Origin: Laburnicola sp. R22_1
Taxonomy: Eukaryota; Ascomycota; Dothideomycetes; Pleosporales; Didymosphaeriaceae
Assembly (NCBI GenBank): GCA_014281115.1
Contig: JACONQ010000004.1
Span: 1,922,001-1,986,000 of the forward strand
Direction of reading: 5' to 3'
DNA length: 64,000 bases
The notes beneath the pieces are model-generated. The model ran no database searches and was not told where the DNA came from. It saw nothing but the letters and a program-made list of their open reading frames with translations. The position numbers were made by a program, and so were the translations under genes. The stretch's first letter is position 1, and the number at the start of each line of letters is the position of its first letter. This document shows, one piece after another, positions 12,976 to 24,796 of this stretch.

Positions 12976-13847
12976 ATGAGGCTCTTGTGTCTACCTGGAG
13001 CTTATGGCAGCATCGAGGTAAGTGCAGTGCCGTGCAAGCTCTCCAGCATCGCTGCTGACCTTTCAGAAATTCAAAGTGCAGCTTGCGCCTCTCGTCAAAG
13101 AGCTAGAGCGCGACAAGACGGCCGAGTTTGTCTTCATACAGGGCCCGTACGAGGTAGCGCCACCAGATGGGTACGAAGAGTTCTTCGGAGGAGCGCCGTA
13201 TTTCCGCTTCATCGTTCCTGAGGGAGAGGAAGCCGAAAAAGTCGATGTGATCGAGCGTATCAGGGACTTCCCACAGCTCGAGACACCTGAGATGACTATG
13301 CGCGAGCTCATGTCGTACGGGGTCGCGAGGACCGAAAAGAGCGCTGCGCACACTCTCCAGTACCTGTACGATACAATGGAGAAGGAAGGCCCATTCGACG
13401 GTATAGTGGGCTACTCCGAAGGCGCGACAATTGCTGGTACACTCCTGTTGCACGAACAACTTCTGCAGGAGAACCATGGCAGGATCCCTATGTTCAAATT
13501 CGCATTGTTCTTTGGCGGGTGGCCGCCAATGAAGCCAACGCTCGATGGACTTGTTTTGGCCGACGAGAGCGAACTGATGATCGATATTCCCACATGCCAC
13601 ATCAGTAAGTCTCCCATCCGCTCTATGCTTTAACGTGGATGCAAAGCTCACCACCTCAGTTGGCTCACTCGATCCGTACCTGCACGGAAACATGGCTTTG
13701 TACAATGTTTGCGATCCAGATTCTGCGTATATTTTCGATCACGCCAAGGGCCATACGCTACCCCGAGACAAGCACATGATAAAGGAACTGGGAGACATTG
13801 TAAGGCGTATGATTGATGAGGTGAACGGTGGCGTTTCTCCTGCATGA
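12976..13847 (+). CDS. FSH1-family serine hydrolase (LovG-like), probable polyketide release or editing enzyme
   Basis: Three exons (12976-13017, 13067-13604, 13660-13847) give 255 aa, the normal size for the FSH1 family of alpha/beta hydrolases. It opens MRLLCLPGAYGS, the usual FSH start with the oxyanion-loop glycine. The triad is visible: nucleophile Ser131 in GYSEGA, Asp198 in GSLDPY and His225 in KGHTLPRD. Both introns are GT-AG and restore family sequence. LovG of the lovastatin pathway belongs to this family and releases the product of a highly reducing PKS. Here the gene is divergent from a PKS lacking a thioesterase, so the same job is a reasonable inference. FSH proteins also occur outside clusters. 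No signal peptide; probably cytosolic. Confidence 0.88.
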
Positions 13848-14252
13848 TAGACATGCCACTGCTTTTTCTCACGTCGTTTCGCTGCTTGCGACACCCCTCT
13901 GTTCACATGCGCTCGGGAAGCTAGCGTGTAGGTGGGGGTGCAAAGAATGTACTGTAATTCAAGGGATGTTTGTGTGTAAAAATACCCACCCCCCAGCCGG
14001 GGCATGCTTGTCTCTTGCAAACCTAATCGTTCATACCAACGTGACATTCATTTCTTACCCATGCACCGGGTAAAACAAACCCGCCTGGTATCATTAATTT
14101 AGCGTAAAGAGGCGTACACCTAAGCAATCTATCGAACACAAGGGCGCTTGTGAGGTGGTCAACATATTCTCAGCTGCTCGAAGTCGCAATTCCGTTCGCT
14201 CACAGACTGACAGTGTCCGAGCCTGCTAACTTCAGCAGCTGGAGCAATCAAT

Positions 14253-17200
14253 ATGGCGGACTTCCGTGCGAAATGGTCATTGTTGTTTGCTCCTCTCAAA
14301 ACAGTCACGAACTTGATCACTGTGAGTGAAAAAAAGACTACCTGTCTGAAGAATGAGTTAACCCAGATCAGCGAATTCTCTCTTACGCGTCATCCAGAGA
14401 TCGGGTATTTCTGGTCGCATCAATTGTTGCTTCCATCTGTGCTGGAGGAACCTTACCGCTTATGAACATAATTTTCGGTGACGTCATACATGGCCTGCCA
14501 TCTTGACGCGTCTCACTAACACGCGCTGTAGCACAACTCGTTGAGACCTTCACCTCTCTGGCGAACACACCGACCGAAGATGGCGCCCGTGAATTCATGC
14601 GCTCTATCAATCAATATGTGTAAGTGTAAAGTCCAGTGCAAGTAACTCACGGGGCTAACGCTTTCCAGACTGTACACTGTATATCTGTTCTTTGGACGAC
14701 TCGTCTTGGCATATGTTGCGATGGTATGTATCCAATCGTAAGCAAATTGCCTTGTATGCTAATTGTTCGTAGCTTGGATTTCGCATGTTTAGCCTTCGAC
14801 TTTCGGCAGCGATCCGCTTGTCATACATGGACGCCCTATTCAAGCAGCCGATCTCCGTTCTTGACGCGCTGCCACCTGGACAAACAACTGCAATTATAAC
14901 CATCACCGCCAACGTCTTTCAGAACGGCATCTCCGAGCGGCTAGCGTCCCTTATCCAGGCTGTTTCCGTGATCTGCACGGCTTTGATAATTGCATGCTAT
15001 TATAGCTGGAGCCTCACTCTAGTTACCAGCTCTGGTCTTGTGCTCATTGCCTTTTGCTATGCTTTTATGACGCCTATCGTCGTGAAACGGTATCAAAGAA
15101 TCCAGGACGTGGACAAGGAAGCCTCCGGCATCGCTAGTGATGCGCTTCTATCAATTAGGATGGTTGCCGCCTGTGGCGCTGAACACAAAGTCGTGGAAGC
15201 CTACAACAGATTGGTCGACCTATCAGCAGTTTATGGGCACCAGATGTCGTATATTGCAGCCTTACAGCACTCACCAGGTAAGTCATTCAAAGCTCTGCGG
15301 TTTTATTGCATATTCTGGGACCACTCACGACTCGAAAATTGTGCTGGGCGTTTCACTTGCGTCTACTTGTCAATTGCTAACTCTAACCTTAGTCTTTTTC
15401 TTCATCTTCGCGTAAGATCTCTTCTGGCCCTTAGGGTAACAAGCTGATCTTGTCAGGACTTTTGCTCTGTGCTTTTGGTTCGCTGTCAAGCTATATTTGG
15501 GATTTCAATTTGCCAGTGTGCAGACACTTGTCATGTATGTCTCTACTGATACTTTGGAAGAGCTTCTAACCGTTTCAGTGTACTCATGTCCGTGATTACA
15601 ATACTAGCGCATATCACCGCCATCGCCGTACCATTAATGGCCGCTTCGCACACTCTCAACGCAGCTTCGATCTTTTTCACCATTATCGATGCCCCGAAGC
15701 CCAAGACCGGAGGAAAGAGAGGCCCTGATGTTGTGATGAATGATGATATCATACTTGATAAGGTCAACTTTGCTTACCCTACACGACCTGATGTCAAAGT
15801 TCTCAGTGGACTAGACTTGCGGATTCCATTTGGCAAAACGACCGCTATTGTGGGGCCCTCGGGTTCAGGAAAAAGTACAATTGTGGGTCTTATCCAGAGG
15901 TGGTACCAGCTTGATGGTGACATGACCACGAATCCTCTAGTGGGTCTTTCGACGCTTCTCTTGGTACACCGACTGACTTTACAGACTCTATACTTTCGTA
16001 ACGGAACTATCAAAACCGAGGGGATGAACATCCATGACATCGATCTTACCTGGTGGAGGTCGCAGATTGGACTCGTTCAACAAGATCCATTCCTTTTCAA
16101 TGACACCATCCTCAAAAACATCGAGCTGGGGCTTGTCGGGACGGAATGGGACACTGTAGATGTACTCCAAAAGAGGAAACTGATCGAGAAAGCATGCAAA
16201 GAGGCTTATGCGCACGACTTTATTATTGATCTCCCTGAGGCAAGACAGCCCCCATGGTCCGTTAGGTACACTACTGACATCAGCAGGGTTACGATACCAA
16301 GGTCGGCGACAATGGCATTAAGTTGAGTGGCGGCCAGCGACAGAGGATCGCTATCGCCAGAAGCATTGTAAAGAACCCCAAGATACTGATCTTTGACGAA
16401 GCTACAAGCGCGCTTGATGTAGCGAGCGAGCGCATTGTCCAAGAGGCTTTGGAAAAGGTGTCTCATAATCGAACGACCATTGTCATTGCGCACCGATTGT
16501 CTACAATACAGAAAGCCGACAATATTGTAGTCCTAGCAAAAGGCAAAGTGGTGCAACAAGGGACGCATGCATCTCTACTTTCAGAAACAGATGGACCGTA
16601 TTGGAAACTTGTTTACGCACAGCAACTTGCCGCAGAACTGGAAAGCAAGGAAAAGGTTAAAACTTGGGAAGAGCCTTCGTTCGAGAAAAAGCGACTCTCC
16701 ATACGCACCAGTATAGTCTCGGAGATGGAGCTCATGACGCCCATCAATCTTAATCCGAATATGGAAGGGAACGCGACCACGAAGAAGGCAGCGCATGGGA
16801 GCTTTCTTCGGAGCTTTGGTCTTTTGATGGTAGAGCAGAAGCGCAACTGGTTTAGATACTGCATCATGATTCTAGCAGCAATGGGCGCTGGCTGTAAGTT
16901 TTCACTCCTCGGAGAGATGGAGGTAGACTGTACTGACCACCTACTCAAAGCAAGCTACGCCTTTCAAGCATATATCTTCGCCAGACTGATTACTTCCTTT
17001 GGTTTCTTGGCGGAATATCTCGAGCAGTCGACAAATTTCCTCTGCTTGATGCTCGTTGTAGTGGCAACTGGAGTAGGCTTGTGCTATTTTGCCTTAGGAT
17101 GGATATCCAACACTGTATCGACTGTAAGTTCAGCGAGTAATTCTCTGAGGACATATACTTACACAGTCGCAGCGCACAAAGGCGCTATATCGCAAAGAGT

Positions 17201-18807
17201 ATTTTCGCAACATGGTTTCGAAGCCCATTTCGTTCTTCGACATGGAGGAAAACTCCATTGGAACTCTTACCGCACGGCTAGCAACAGACCCCACCCAGCT
17301 TCAGCAGCTGCTTGGCATGAACATGGCCATGGTCTTCATCTCCATCTTCAACGTCATTGGATGCATCACAATCTCGATATACTTCGGCTGGAAGTTCGCA
17401 CTCGTTGTCATCGCCGTCTCTATGCCTATCATTCTTGGAAGTGGCTACTACCGCGTTCGACACGAGGTGATATTCGAGTCTCACAACAACGAAGTCTTCG
17501 CAGAGAGCGCCAAATTTGCCACCGAAGCTATTCGAGCGATTCGTACCGTAGCAGCTCTTACTTTGGAGAGAACAATATGTACACGGTATGAAACGTTGCT
17601 AAACGACCACATTGGGAAATCCTTTGCGGAAGCCCGTTTTTCAATGGTCTTGTTCGCCGCCAGTGACAGCATTATGCTACTTTGCATGGCTTTCTCGCTC
17701 TGGTATGGTGCAACGCTACTGGCCAAGTTCGAATATCAGCCATTCAATTTTCTCGTGATTTACTACGCAATCATGCAGGTAAGAGAACATCACCCAAAGA
17801 GGAATTTCTGCTGATCATCTATAGGGAAGTATGGCTGCGGGACAGTGGCTCAGTTTCGGTCCGAGTAGGCAATGTTCTTCTCAAACTCTCCCCGCGCCGA
17901 CTGCTGACCTTCCGTAGATATTGCGCAAGTGACCGCGGCAGCGACGAGGATCCGTAAAATGAGAGCCGATGATGCCCCTCCCCCCGAAAAAGTCTCCGCA
18001 CGCCCCAAAATGCCAAATACTAGAGTGTCAAGCAACTATATGATCCCACTTACCACCATACGAAAAGGTGCCGAGATCTCAATCCAAAATGTTTGGTTCA
18101 CTTATCCGACACGCCCAAACCCAGTCCTCAAAGGACTCACTCTTTCCATCCCGCACGGGCAATTTGCTGCCTTCGTTGGACCTTCTGGTTCTGGGAAGAC
18201 TACCATAATCTCGCTGCTCGAACGCTTCTACGAACCTCAGCATGGCAGGATTCTGTACAATTCGGACGATATCAGATTAATGTCCTTGCGACGACATCGC
18301 CAGCAGATGTCACTGGTAGCCCAAGAGCCCTCGCTCTTCCGTGGATCCATCCGTTCAAATATTCTACTCGGCGTTGACGAACACTCGGTCACGGAAGCTA
18401 GTCTGCATCGCGCTTGTCGTGACGCAGGTATTCATGACTTCATCAACTCTCTTCCCCAAGGGTATGAGACTGATGTCGGTACTAGCGGCGTTGCCCTTAG
18501 TGGTGGCCAAAAGCAACGCCTCTCCATTGCGCGTGCACTTATTCGAAACCCAAACGTCTTGTTACTTGATGAGGCGACGAGCAGCTTAGATTCTGAAACG
18601 GAAAGGGAAGTTCAAGAAGTCTTCGAGAGGACGGCAAGCGGAAGAACCATGATTGTGGTTGCGCATAGGCTGGCAACCGTACAGAGGGCGCATGTAATCT
18701 TTGTCATGCAGGAGGGGAGGATAGTGGAGCGAGGCAATCACCAGAGCCTACTCGCTGCGCGAGGATGGTATTGGCAGATGGTAAGACTTCGATTGACAAC
18801 GATGTGA
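14253..18807 (+). CDS. ABCB-type full ABC transporter (MDR/P-glycoprotein-like exporter)
   Basis: Fourteen exons give 3858 nt (1285 aa): 14253-14321, 14372-14477, 14532-14619, 14669-14723, 14773-15277, 15393-15411, 15457-15534, 15579-15939, 15985-16239, 16287-16893, 16951-17123, 17167-17778, 17825-17864 and 17918-18807. The layout is TMD-NBD-TMD-NBD. NBD1 has Walker [10 protein letters not shown] near 399, LSGGQ near 525 and Walker [15 protein letters not shown]2 has GPSGSGKTT near 1077, LSGGQKQR and [11 protein letters not shown]. Membrane segments such as [20 protein letters not shown] precede NBD1. The intron at 16240-16286 has a GC donor. The first exon (23 codons) is the weakest part of the model, and the 15940-15984 intron is in frame and could be retained. 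This is a plasma-membrane or vacuolar exporter, likely for the cluster product. Confidence 0.9.
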
Positions 18808-19884
18808 CTTCTGCTTACACAATTACAGTGTCAGGCTCAAGCTATGCTTTGAGCTACGATAGTGGGACGAACTTTGGGGATACTAGGGCTGTGATACCTA
18901 ATGATATGCCGTACGCCCAATAGCTATCGCCTTTTCCCGGTGGGTGTTATGCAGCAAGCTCACAAGGATGCACATTTCATGTTGTCTTCGTGGGGGTGGA
19001 CCTTGTTTGTCAAGTCTCCTTGGAACGCTGTACATATATTCATTCATTCATATCCGTTTATAGTCAACCTAACCTTTTATAGTGTATAAGACTTAACAGT
19101 AAGTGGTTTAACAGCCAAAGTACGTAAAAAAAAGGGGCGCGATTGGGATTAGCTATAGTGGGGAGCCGAAGCATGACGCGATGATTGTAAAGGGCCGATC
19201 ACATAACAGCTAACCATAGGATAGTGACCTCAGAGTCACCATTCGACTACGGAACTGTACATATATTGAATCCCTTGAACCCCAATTTGCTCTTCCCTTT
19301 GGAATCTTACCACAGATCCCGTGCCGACTGCAATGGCCCGCCATCCCGCTGTACTGGCTTGCATTTCTAGATCGTTAGTATAATTTCACAAGAAAAGTTG
19401 ACGGTTTCAAAGACCCGAAGACGTTACGCAACACAAGGATGATGCTAGAAAGGTGCCGGCAAAATGCAAGGGTTCCGTCATCGGTGTTGTCCCACTTTCC
19501 CCGCGTCCCCTTAATCGATTCGCAGTGCTTATCTCATAGTCCCACATAAATACCCCTGCAAAATTCCTGGTATCTCATCCAATTTCGATCCTAATATCAC
19601 TGAGGCCTAGACCATGTGTACGCGCTGGGTTCGGACGCGTCGCGACGGTCGTGGTTTCAGCACAAGCCACTTCTATAATCCAACATCTTATCGTCTTCTC
19701 AAAAAAGTACTATCGGTTTGCACACTCCGCATGGTACGCGACAACCTCCATGCACCACCACCCCATGCCTCAGGCGATTAACCACAGTTTTAGCCATCGT
19801 CAGATTGCATCTCTATATATCAATCACTCTTAACATCGTCAACTGTCACTTCATCCCCCCAGCTTTCCCTGGTACCTGGACAAC
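18808..19884. other. Intergenic region upstream of the beta-lactamase-like gene
   Basis: No supported gene in about 1.08 kb. A TATA-like cataaatacccc lies at about 19545 and a pyrimidine-rich leader runs up to the ATG at 19885, consistent with promoter and 5' untranslated sequence. Confidence 0.5.
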
Positions 19885-21892
19885 ATGTGGGTCGGGCTGA
19901 CGAGGCAGCTCCCAGCGCTGCTCACAGTCTTTGTTTCCCTCTCGCAACTGCCGTCATCCTCGGCAGCTCCAAACTGTCCACTCATTGGGCCTGAGTTTCC
20001 ACCGCCTTACAATCTTGAATCACATCCAATCTGGAAGGCGGCTATTCAGAACATCACAAATGTTTTCCAGTTCATCGATGATACAAACATCACAGGGGTG
20101 GACCTGTTCTCCTACTCGGTCCAGATCTTCTCAATGAACCCCGGTTCCCCAATTCTATGGGAACGACACCGCACGGCTAAGGATTTGCCAGCTAATACAA
20201 CCGGTGTGAGAAAGGTAGATGGAGATACTGTGTATCGTCTAGGCAGTGTGACGAAGGTGTTCACTGTGTTAACGTTCTTGGCAGAGGCGGGCGATGAGTA
20301 TTGGAACATGCCCATCACAAAGTTTGTGCCTGAGCTATCCAAATACGCGGGTGGCTCGACTCGGCCAAATTTTGATCCAGTGAAAGACACAGCTTGGGAT
20401 GATATCACCATTGGTGCTTTGGCAAGTCAAGTGTCTGGACTTGGGCAAGACTGTGAGTTTGCCTTAGGCGACGCTGCGAACCTTAGCCGGATCGTATATG
20501 CTGACGAAGAGGTAGATGGTGTCCTTGGAGAGATTACTGAGACTGAAGATGCGCCGCCAAGCTGGCAAGTTGGTCTTCCGGAGCTTTCGAACTCATCGTT
20601 ACCTCCATGTGGAGCATGGCCATTATGTACCCGGGAACGTATGAACTCGCCTAGTCAGCCGATTATGCTTGCAGAAGCTGACCCTCGCAGAGTTCTTCGA
20701 AGGACTGGACATCATGTACCCTTCATACCTACCATGGCAAACACCTACGTACTCGAACGTCGCCTACCAGCTTCTTGCCTATGCACTCGAAAACATAACT
20801 GGGAAGAACTTCACTACTAGTTTGAATGACCACGTCATCAAACCATTGAACCTGACTCGCACCTTCTATGATACACCTCCGGAGGAGTACGGCGTCATTC
20901 CAGGGACCGTAAAAGACACCTACTGGGCCGTCAGTCTCGGAGACGCTAGTCCGTGAGTTATCCTACTCTTCTCAACTTCTTCACTAATGCATTTCAGTGG
21001 CGGCAACATGTTCTCCTCCGCATCGGACCTTTCCAAGCTCGGTTGCGCCATTCTCTCCTCTTCTATTATCAAGCCGGCTCTCACCCGCCGCTGGCTCAAC
21101 CCCGTAACCTTCGCATCTGACCTCCTCGCCTCAGTGGGCAGCCCCTGGGGCGTGCGCCGCATCCAGCTCGATAAAATGACCCAGCCACACCGCACACTCA
21201 GCGTCTACACCAAAGCCGGCACCTTTAAGCGCTACACCGCCTTCATCACACTGCTCAAAGACTTCAACCTCGGCTTCACCATCATGATGGCGGGAAATAC
21301 GCCACTGAACAACTTCTACGGCGCCGACCTCTTAGGCCAGAGCCTCATCCCAGCATACGAGGCCGTGGCGAGAGACGAGGCTGACCGGTTGTTCAGCGGC
21401 ACATATATCAGCGCAGGCGGTGCCGCCACCAACTCAAGCATCGCCATCACAACATCTGTGGGTAAACCCGGCCTGGGCATTTCCCACTGGGTCTCCAACG
21501 GCACAAACATGCTCGTCACAGCGCTGCTCCTCCAAGCGGGCGCCTCTTCCACGCCCTCAAACCCCGAAGCTCGTCTCTACTACACGCTCCTCGAGAGCAC
21601 GATCGCCAACGGCACGCGTCAAGCTTTCAAGGCCGTGTTCGAAGACACGGGCGGTCCAGGCGTGGGACAGCAGCTTTGGAGGACGGATTGTGCCTCCTGG
21701 GTGGGTACTGCGGGCGTGACGTATGGGAGTTTACCGCTTGACGAGTTTATCTTTGAGAAGGATGTGAATGGCGATGTAGTTAGTGTAGAGAATCTGGCGC
21801 TGAGGACGAAGTATTGGAAGGTTAGTCAGAGTAATGGCGCTAAGGGTGGATGGGCGTGGGAGGCGGGGAGGTGGAAGGAAGTGATGAGGTAG
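19885..21892 (+). CDS. Secreted serine beta-lactamase-like (class C/transpeptidase fold) protein
   Basis: Three exons (19885-20638, 20691-20952, 20998-21892) give 636 aa. A signal peptide ends near residues 27-28 (PSSSAAP). The family motif SxxK is SVTK (Ser121, Lys124), and the YxN motif is in PTYSNVAYQLL. The first intron was placed so that LPPCGAWPLCTRE joins QFFEGLD in frame, as in relatives. Several N-glycosylation sequons (NIT, NAT, NSS) fit secretion. The fold includes penicillin-binding proteins, esterases and the LovD acyltransferase, so an esterase, peptidase or acyl-transfer role is possible; substrate unknown. It lies 1.1 kb downstream of the ABC exporter on the same strand and may be the cluster edge or an unrelated neighbour. 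Confidence 0.85.
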
Positions 21893-22164
21893 GGGGCAGG
21901 CTCCCTGTGTGCGGTTTTTCTTCGTGTGTATATTTATCCATTACACTTCTTCGTCTATATGACTTTATTTTCTAGTTCCTTTTTGCTTTGTATGGCGGAA
22001 CTGGCTATATGGTGTCTCTCTTAATTCTATAGTAAGGCTCTACCTGATTCTGTGATGTAGGATGTGATAAGTACTAATTCTATGTTAACGTAGTTACTAT
22101 GTTTGCATCTGTATGCACGATGCGCACCTAGGCAGTTTGTAAAATATTGAGTTGACGACAGTAA

Positions 22165-22249
22165 TAGGATAAAAGTTTGAGTATCATGTGTTACCTCAGG
22201 ATGTCCAATACAAAGACCAACCGTACTCAAACTTTTGTGCTGTGGCTGT
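22165..22249. repeat. Degenerate MITE-like copy with a perfect 13-bp hairpin
   Basis: aaaagtttgagta at 22171-22183 is the exact reverse complement of tactcaaactttt at 22224-22236, so the segment can form a hairpin with a 40-nt loop. The part reading aaaagt.t..gta..atgtgttac matches the centre of the two better preserved elements at 26263 and 49505. The stretch 22188-22249 recurs 766 bp further on. Confidence 0.55.
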
Positions 22250-22953
22250 TCCTTGGGGCCGCAAGCAGCTTTTAGGTCACGTGATTTCTCCGCCTTCCAT
22301 GCAAACCCACCGAGGTCTTATGCCTGTAACGCATATCATTTGTGACGCCTTTGTTGGAAGTCCGCAGCAGATAGTTCTCGACATGATTACGTCAAAGCGT
22401 CCGATGGTCAAAATGGGTCACTTACTCGTATCCTTAGGATTTCCAAGGTTCAGTTCATCCTAAATCTGCATCGATGTGTTCGGCGCATTTCTAACGCTGC
22501 CTGGAACTGGTGGCACCCATCCCCGAAATCATGTTGGAAGAGGGAGCGGCAGCTAGAATATGAGGGCTATACGGGGAGGCCGATCGGATCGAAGACTATT
22601 ACCAAGGAAGGCACTGGAACATGAATGGAGGTGAAAAATTGCCAATATCAAAAAATCGTAGTATAATGTCAATAGAAACGTATCTATATCAGTCCTCCAC
22701 TTTTCAAGTAGCTATATCCTGTGTCTTGGTGGTCGCAATTGATCCTGGAGATACTTAAAAATGGATTGAGGGACCGATGGGTACCAGATAGACGAATCCC
22801 AGCATCACTGCCCATAGGGAAGAGCGATAACATGTACCAATCACCAAATTACAGTACTCGGAACCGTGATGGCCAACTCCTTGCTTGCCTATAGTATTTG
22901 GCTCCGTACCCACCTTAGCAAGGCACAAGATCACGCACCCTACACCTACACCT

Positions 22954-23015
22954 GTGTTACCCCAGGATACGCTATACGAAGTCTGAGTGCACTCAAACTT
23001 TTGTTCTGCGGCTGT
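22954..23015. repeat. Second copy of the 62-bp repeat
   Basis: This segment aligns without gaps to 22188-22249 over 62 nt, with most positions identical. Shared blocks are gtgttacc.caggat and actcaaacttttgt.ctg.ggctgt. It contains its own local palindrome around ctgagtgcactca. It is probably a fragment of the same hairpin-ended family. Confidence 0.5.
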
Positions 23016-23653
23016 AGATGCGTGACAGTGCAAGGCTGAAATTGACCTGCATCCGTCTGCAGCTTCGCTTAAGCTGACTTACAATTTGCACACCGGGATC
23101 ATAATCGCTGACATGCGTGCGATTTAACAGGTGGTATGCTTATAAAACCACGAATATGTTCAATGCATCAAGAGTGGATGGTACGACGTAATAGTTCCGT
23201 GGTAGGGACAGGCCCACCACCGCCCGCACAGAGTCAAGAGCGCAGGAACGCACAGTTTACATGACAACCACTTGGACGGTAGTTTTTTGGGCACGAAATA
23301 CAGATGTTGCGAGGGTAGGGTAGCGAAACCTCATCGCGCTTTGACCAGGCCAATTTTACACACAATCCACTCCGGCCTAGTGCCATTTTTGCACATCCAC
23401 CGGACTTTACCTCCACGGACGCCGTACCCTTCACATCCGGACAGTGAGTCTCCCATTGATTCTTACGTCCACTTGCTTCCTTCCACTCCAGGATGGATGA
23501 ACGCTCGGGTTTAAATTATACGCTCGGCCGTACAGACGCTGTACCTACCAATGCCAAAGTAACGACACTTATGGCATAAATATCCACTCACCCGCACGTA
23601 AATGTATTCCCACAAACACAACTCATTCTATCCATGCTCCCAAGCTTACAGCA

Positions 23654-24222
23654 ATGGCCTCAGCAGCGAAACAAATAGTCCTCATCACAGGCGGTACGCC
23701 TCCTCTCTTCCACCCACCCAGCCAACAGCGGCATCGGCTTCGAGTTCGCCGCCCAGCTCCTCTCCAAAGGCACCTACCACATCCTCCTCAGCAGCCGGTC
23801 CCCTAAAAGAGGCTCCGCTGCCCTCTCAACCCTACAATCGCGCTCCTATCCCGGCACCGCCAAACTCATCACCCTAGACCTAACCTCCGACACCAGCATT
23901 GCCGCGACGGCAACGTCCATCCAGAAATGTCACGGCCACCTCAACATACTCGTAAACAACGTGGGCGTTGCGCTGCCCCCTAGCCCTACAAAGCGGCACT
24001 ATCTCCGCACTACCTTTAACACAAACGCCACAGGCCCCTAGGTCCTTATTAAAGCCCTGCTTCCCTACCTCTAGGCGTCGACTACAAGCGCCTGCGTTAT
24101 TAACATCTCTAGCGGCGCGGGCTCTATTGCGCAGAAACTTAACCTGTAGAGCCTGTTGCATAAGATGTTAGAGATACAGTATCGCGCAAGTAAGGCGGCG
24201 CTAAGTATAGTTATAGCATGTT
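23654..24222 (+). pseudogene. Short-chain dehydrogenase/reductase with a RIP-destroyed 3' half
   Basis: The ATG at 23654 opens MASAAKQIVLITGG; after a putative 28-nt intron the frame continues with NSGIGFEFAAQLL. Together these make the SDR cofactor site TGxxxGIG. Further on come LDLTSD, the NNVG motif (as ILVNNVGVALPP), INISSGAGS and the catalytic YxxxK as YRASK. From about 24038 onward TAG or TAA codons replace W and Q positions (GPW-to-stop, YLQ-to-stop), and the sequence dissolves into AT-rich DNA after the YxxxK motif. The first 380 bp carry no such damage. The gene is therefore a half-dead copy, non-functional as it stands. Confidence 0.8.
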
Positions 24223-24640
24223 AGGTTATTAAGTATAGTAAAATAGGGATTTAAGTTTTTTTATATAATTTAGGGTTTATGTGTTGTTAAATTATCTACC
24301 TAGGGGTAGAACGACAAAGGCTTTCATCTCAAATAACATGACAAAAAAAGCAGAGCCCCCTGCTTAGTAACCAAAAAAAGCGTTTAGGGTTTATAGTAAG
24401 TAATTTAAGTAAGAATAATAGAGTAGAGATAGGTGTAAGGGCGCCTATAGAAAGTGTGCAGGGCTTGCTAGATATGCTTAAGAGGAGAAGGGATATAAAG
24501 GTAGGTATATTTTTATATAATAAGGAGATATAGCTTTAGTAAAAGGGGCGTAATATATAGTAAATAGAGTAGACTAATAGGTTAAACTATAGCGCCTCCT
24601 AGGGAGACACATAGTAGGTGGAGTAGACTAACATAATTAA
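24160..24640. repeat. AT-rich RIP-affected block, origin unknown
   Basis: Strongly AT-rich, with TpA-rich words and no open frame. The phrase gagtagacta recurs within it (about 24566 and 24620). It begins inside the SDR gene and ends sharply before 24650. It looks like a RIP-mutated repeat, but no domain can be read. Confidence 0.5.
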
Positions 24641-24796
24641 CTTTCAGCACTGTGTAGCCAAGATGCCATAACTAACAAATGCCAAAATCTGTTCCAAAAG
24701 GTATGATTTTCGGCCGTACAACTAAGTATACCACCCACCCCCCGCCTTTCGTACTCTGCGTCCCTCATAACTGGAAAGGCTAGTCCAAGACCCCTC

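Larger units (their letters stand above)
21893..23653. other. Gene-poor spacer carrying degenerate short repeats
   Basis: No protein-coding gene is supported here. A 276-nt open frame at 22188-22463 has no recognisable motif and overlaps a repeat. The segment holds two copies of a 62-bp repeat (listed separately). It is moderately AT-rich without the dense stop pattern of strong RIP. Confidence 0.5.

Noticed and set aside
20639..20674. 36-nt intron in the beta-lactamase-like gene
   Set aside because: Gives the wrong frame downstream; extending the intron to 20690 (52 nt) restores the frame and family sequence.
22188..22463. 91-codon open frame
   Set aside because: Starts inside a repeat that recurs at 22954 and shows no protein motif.
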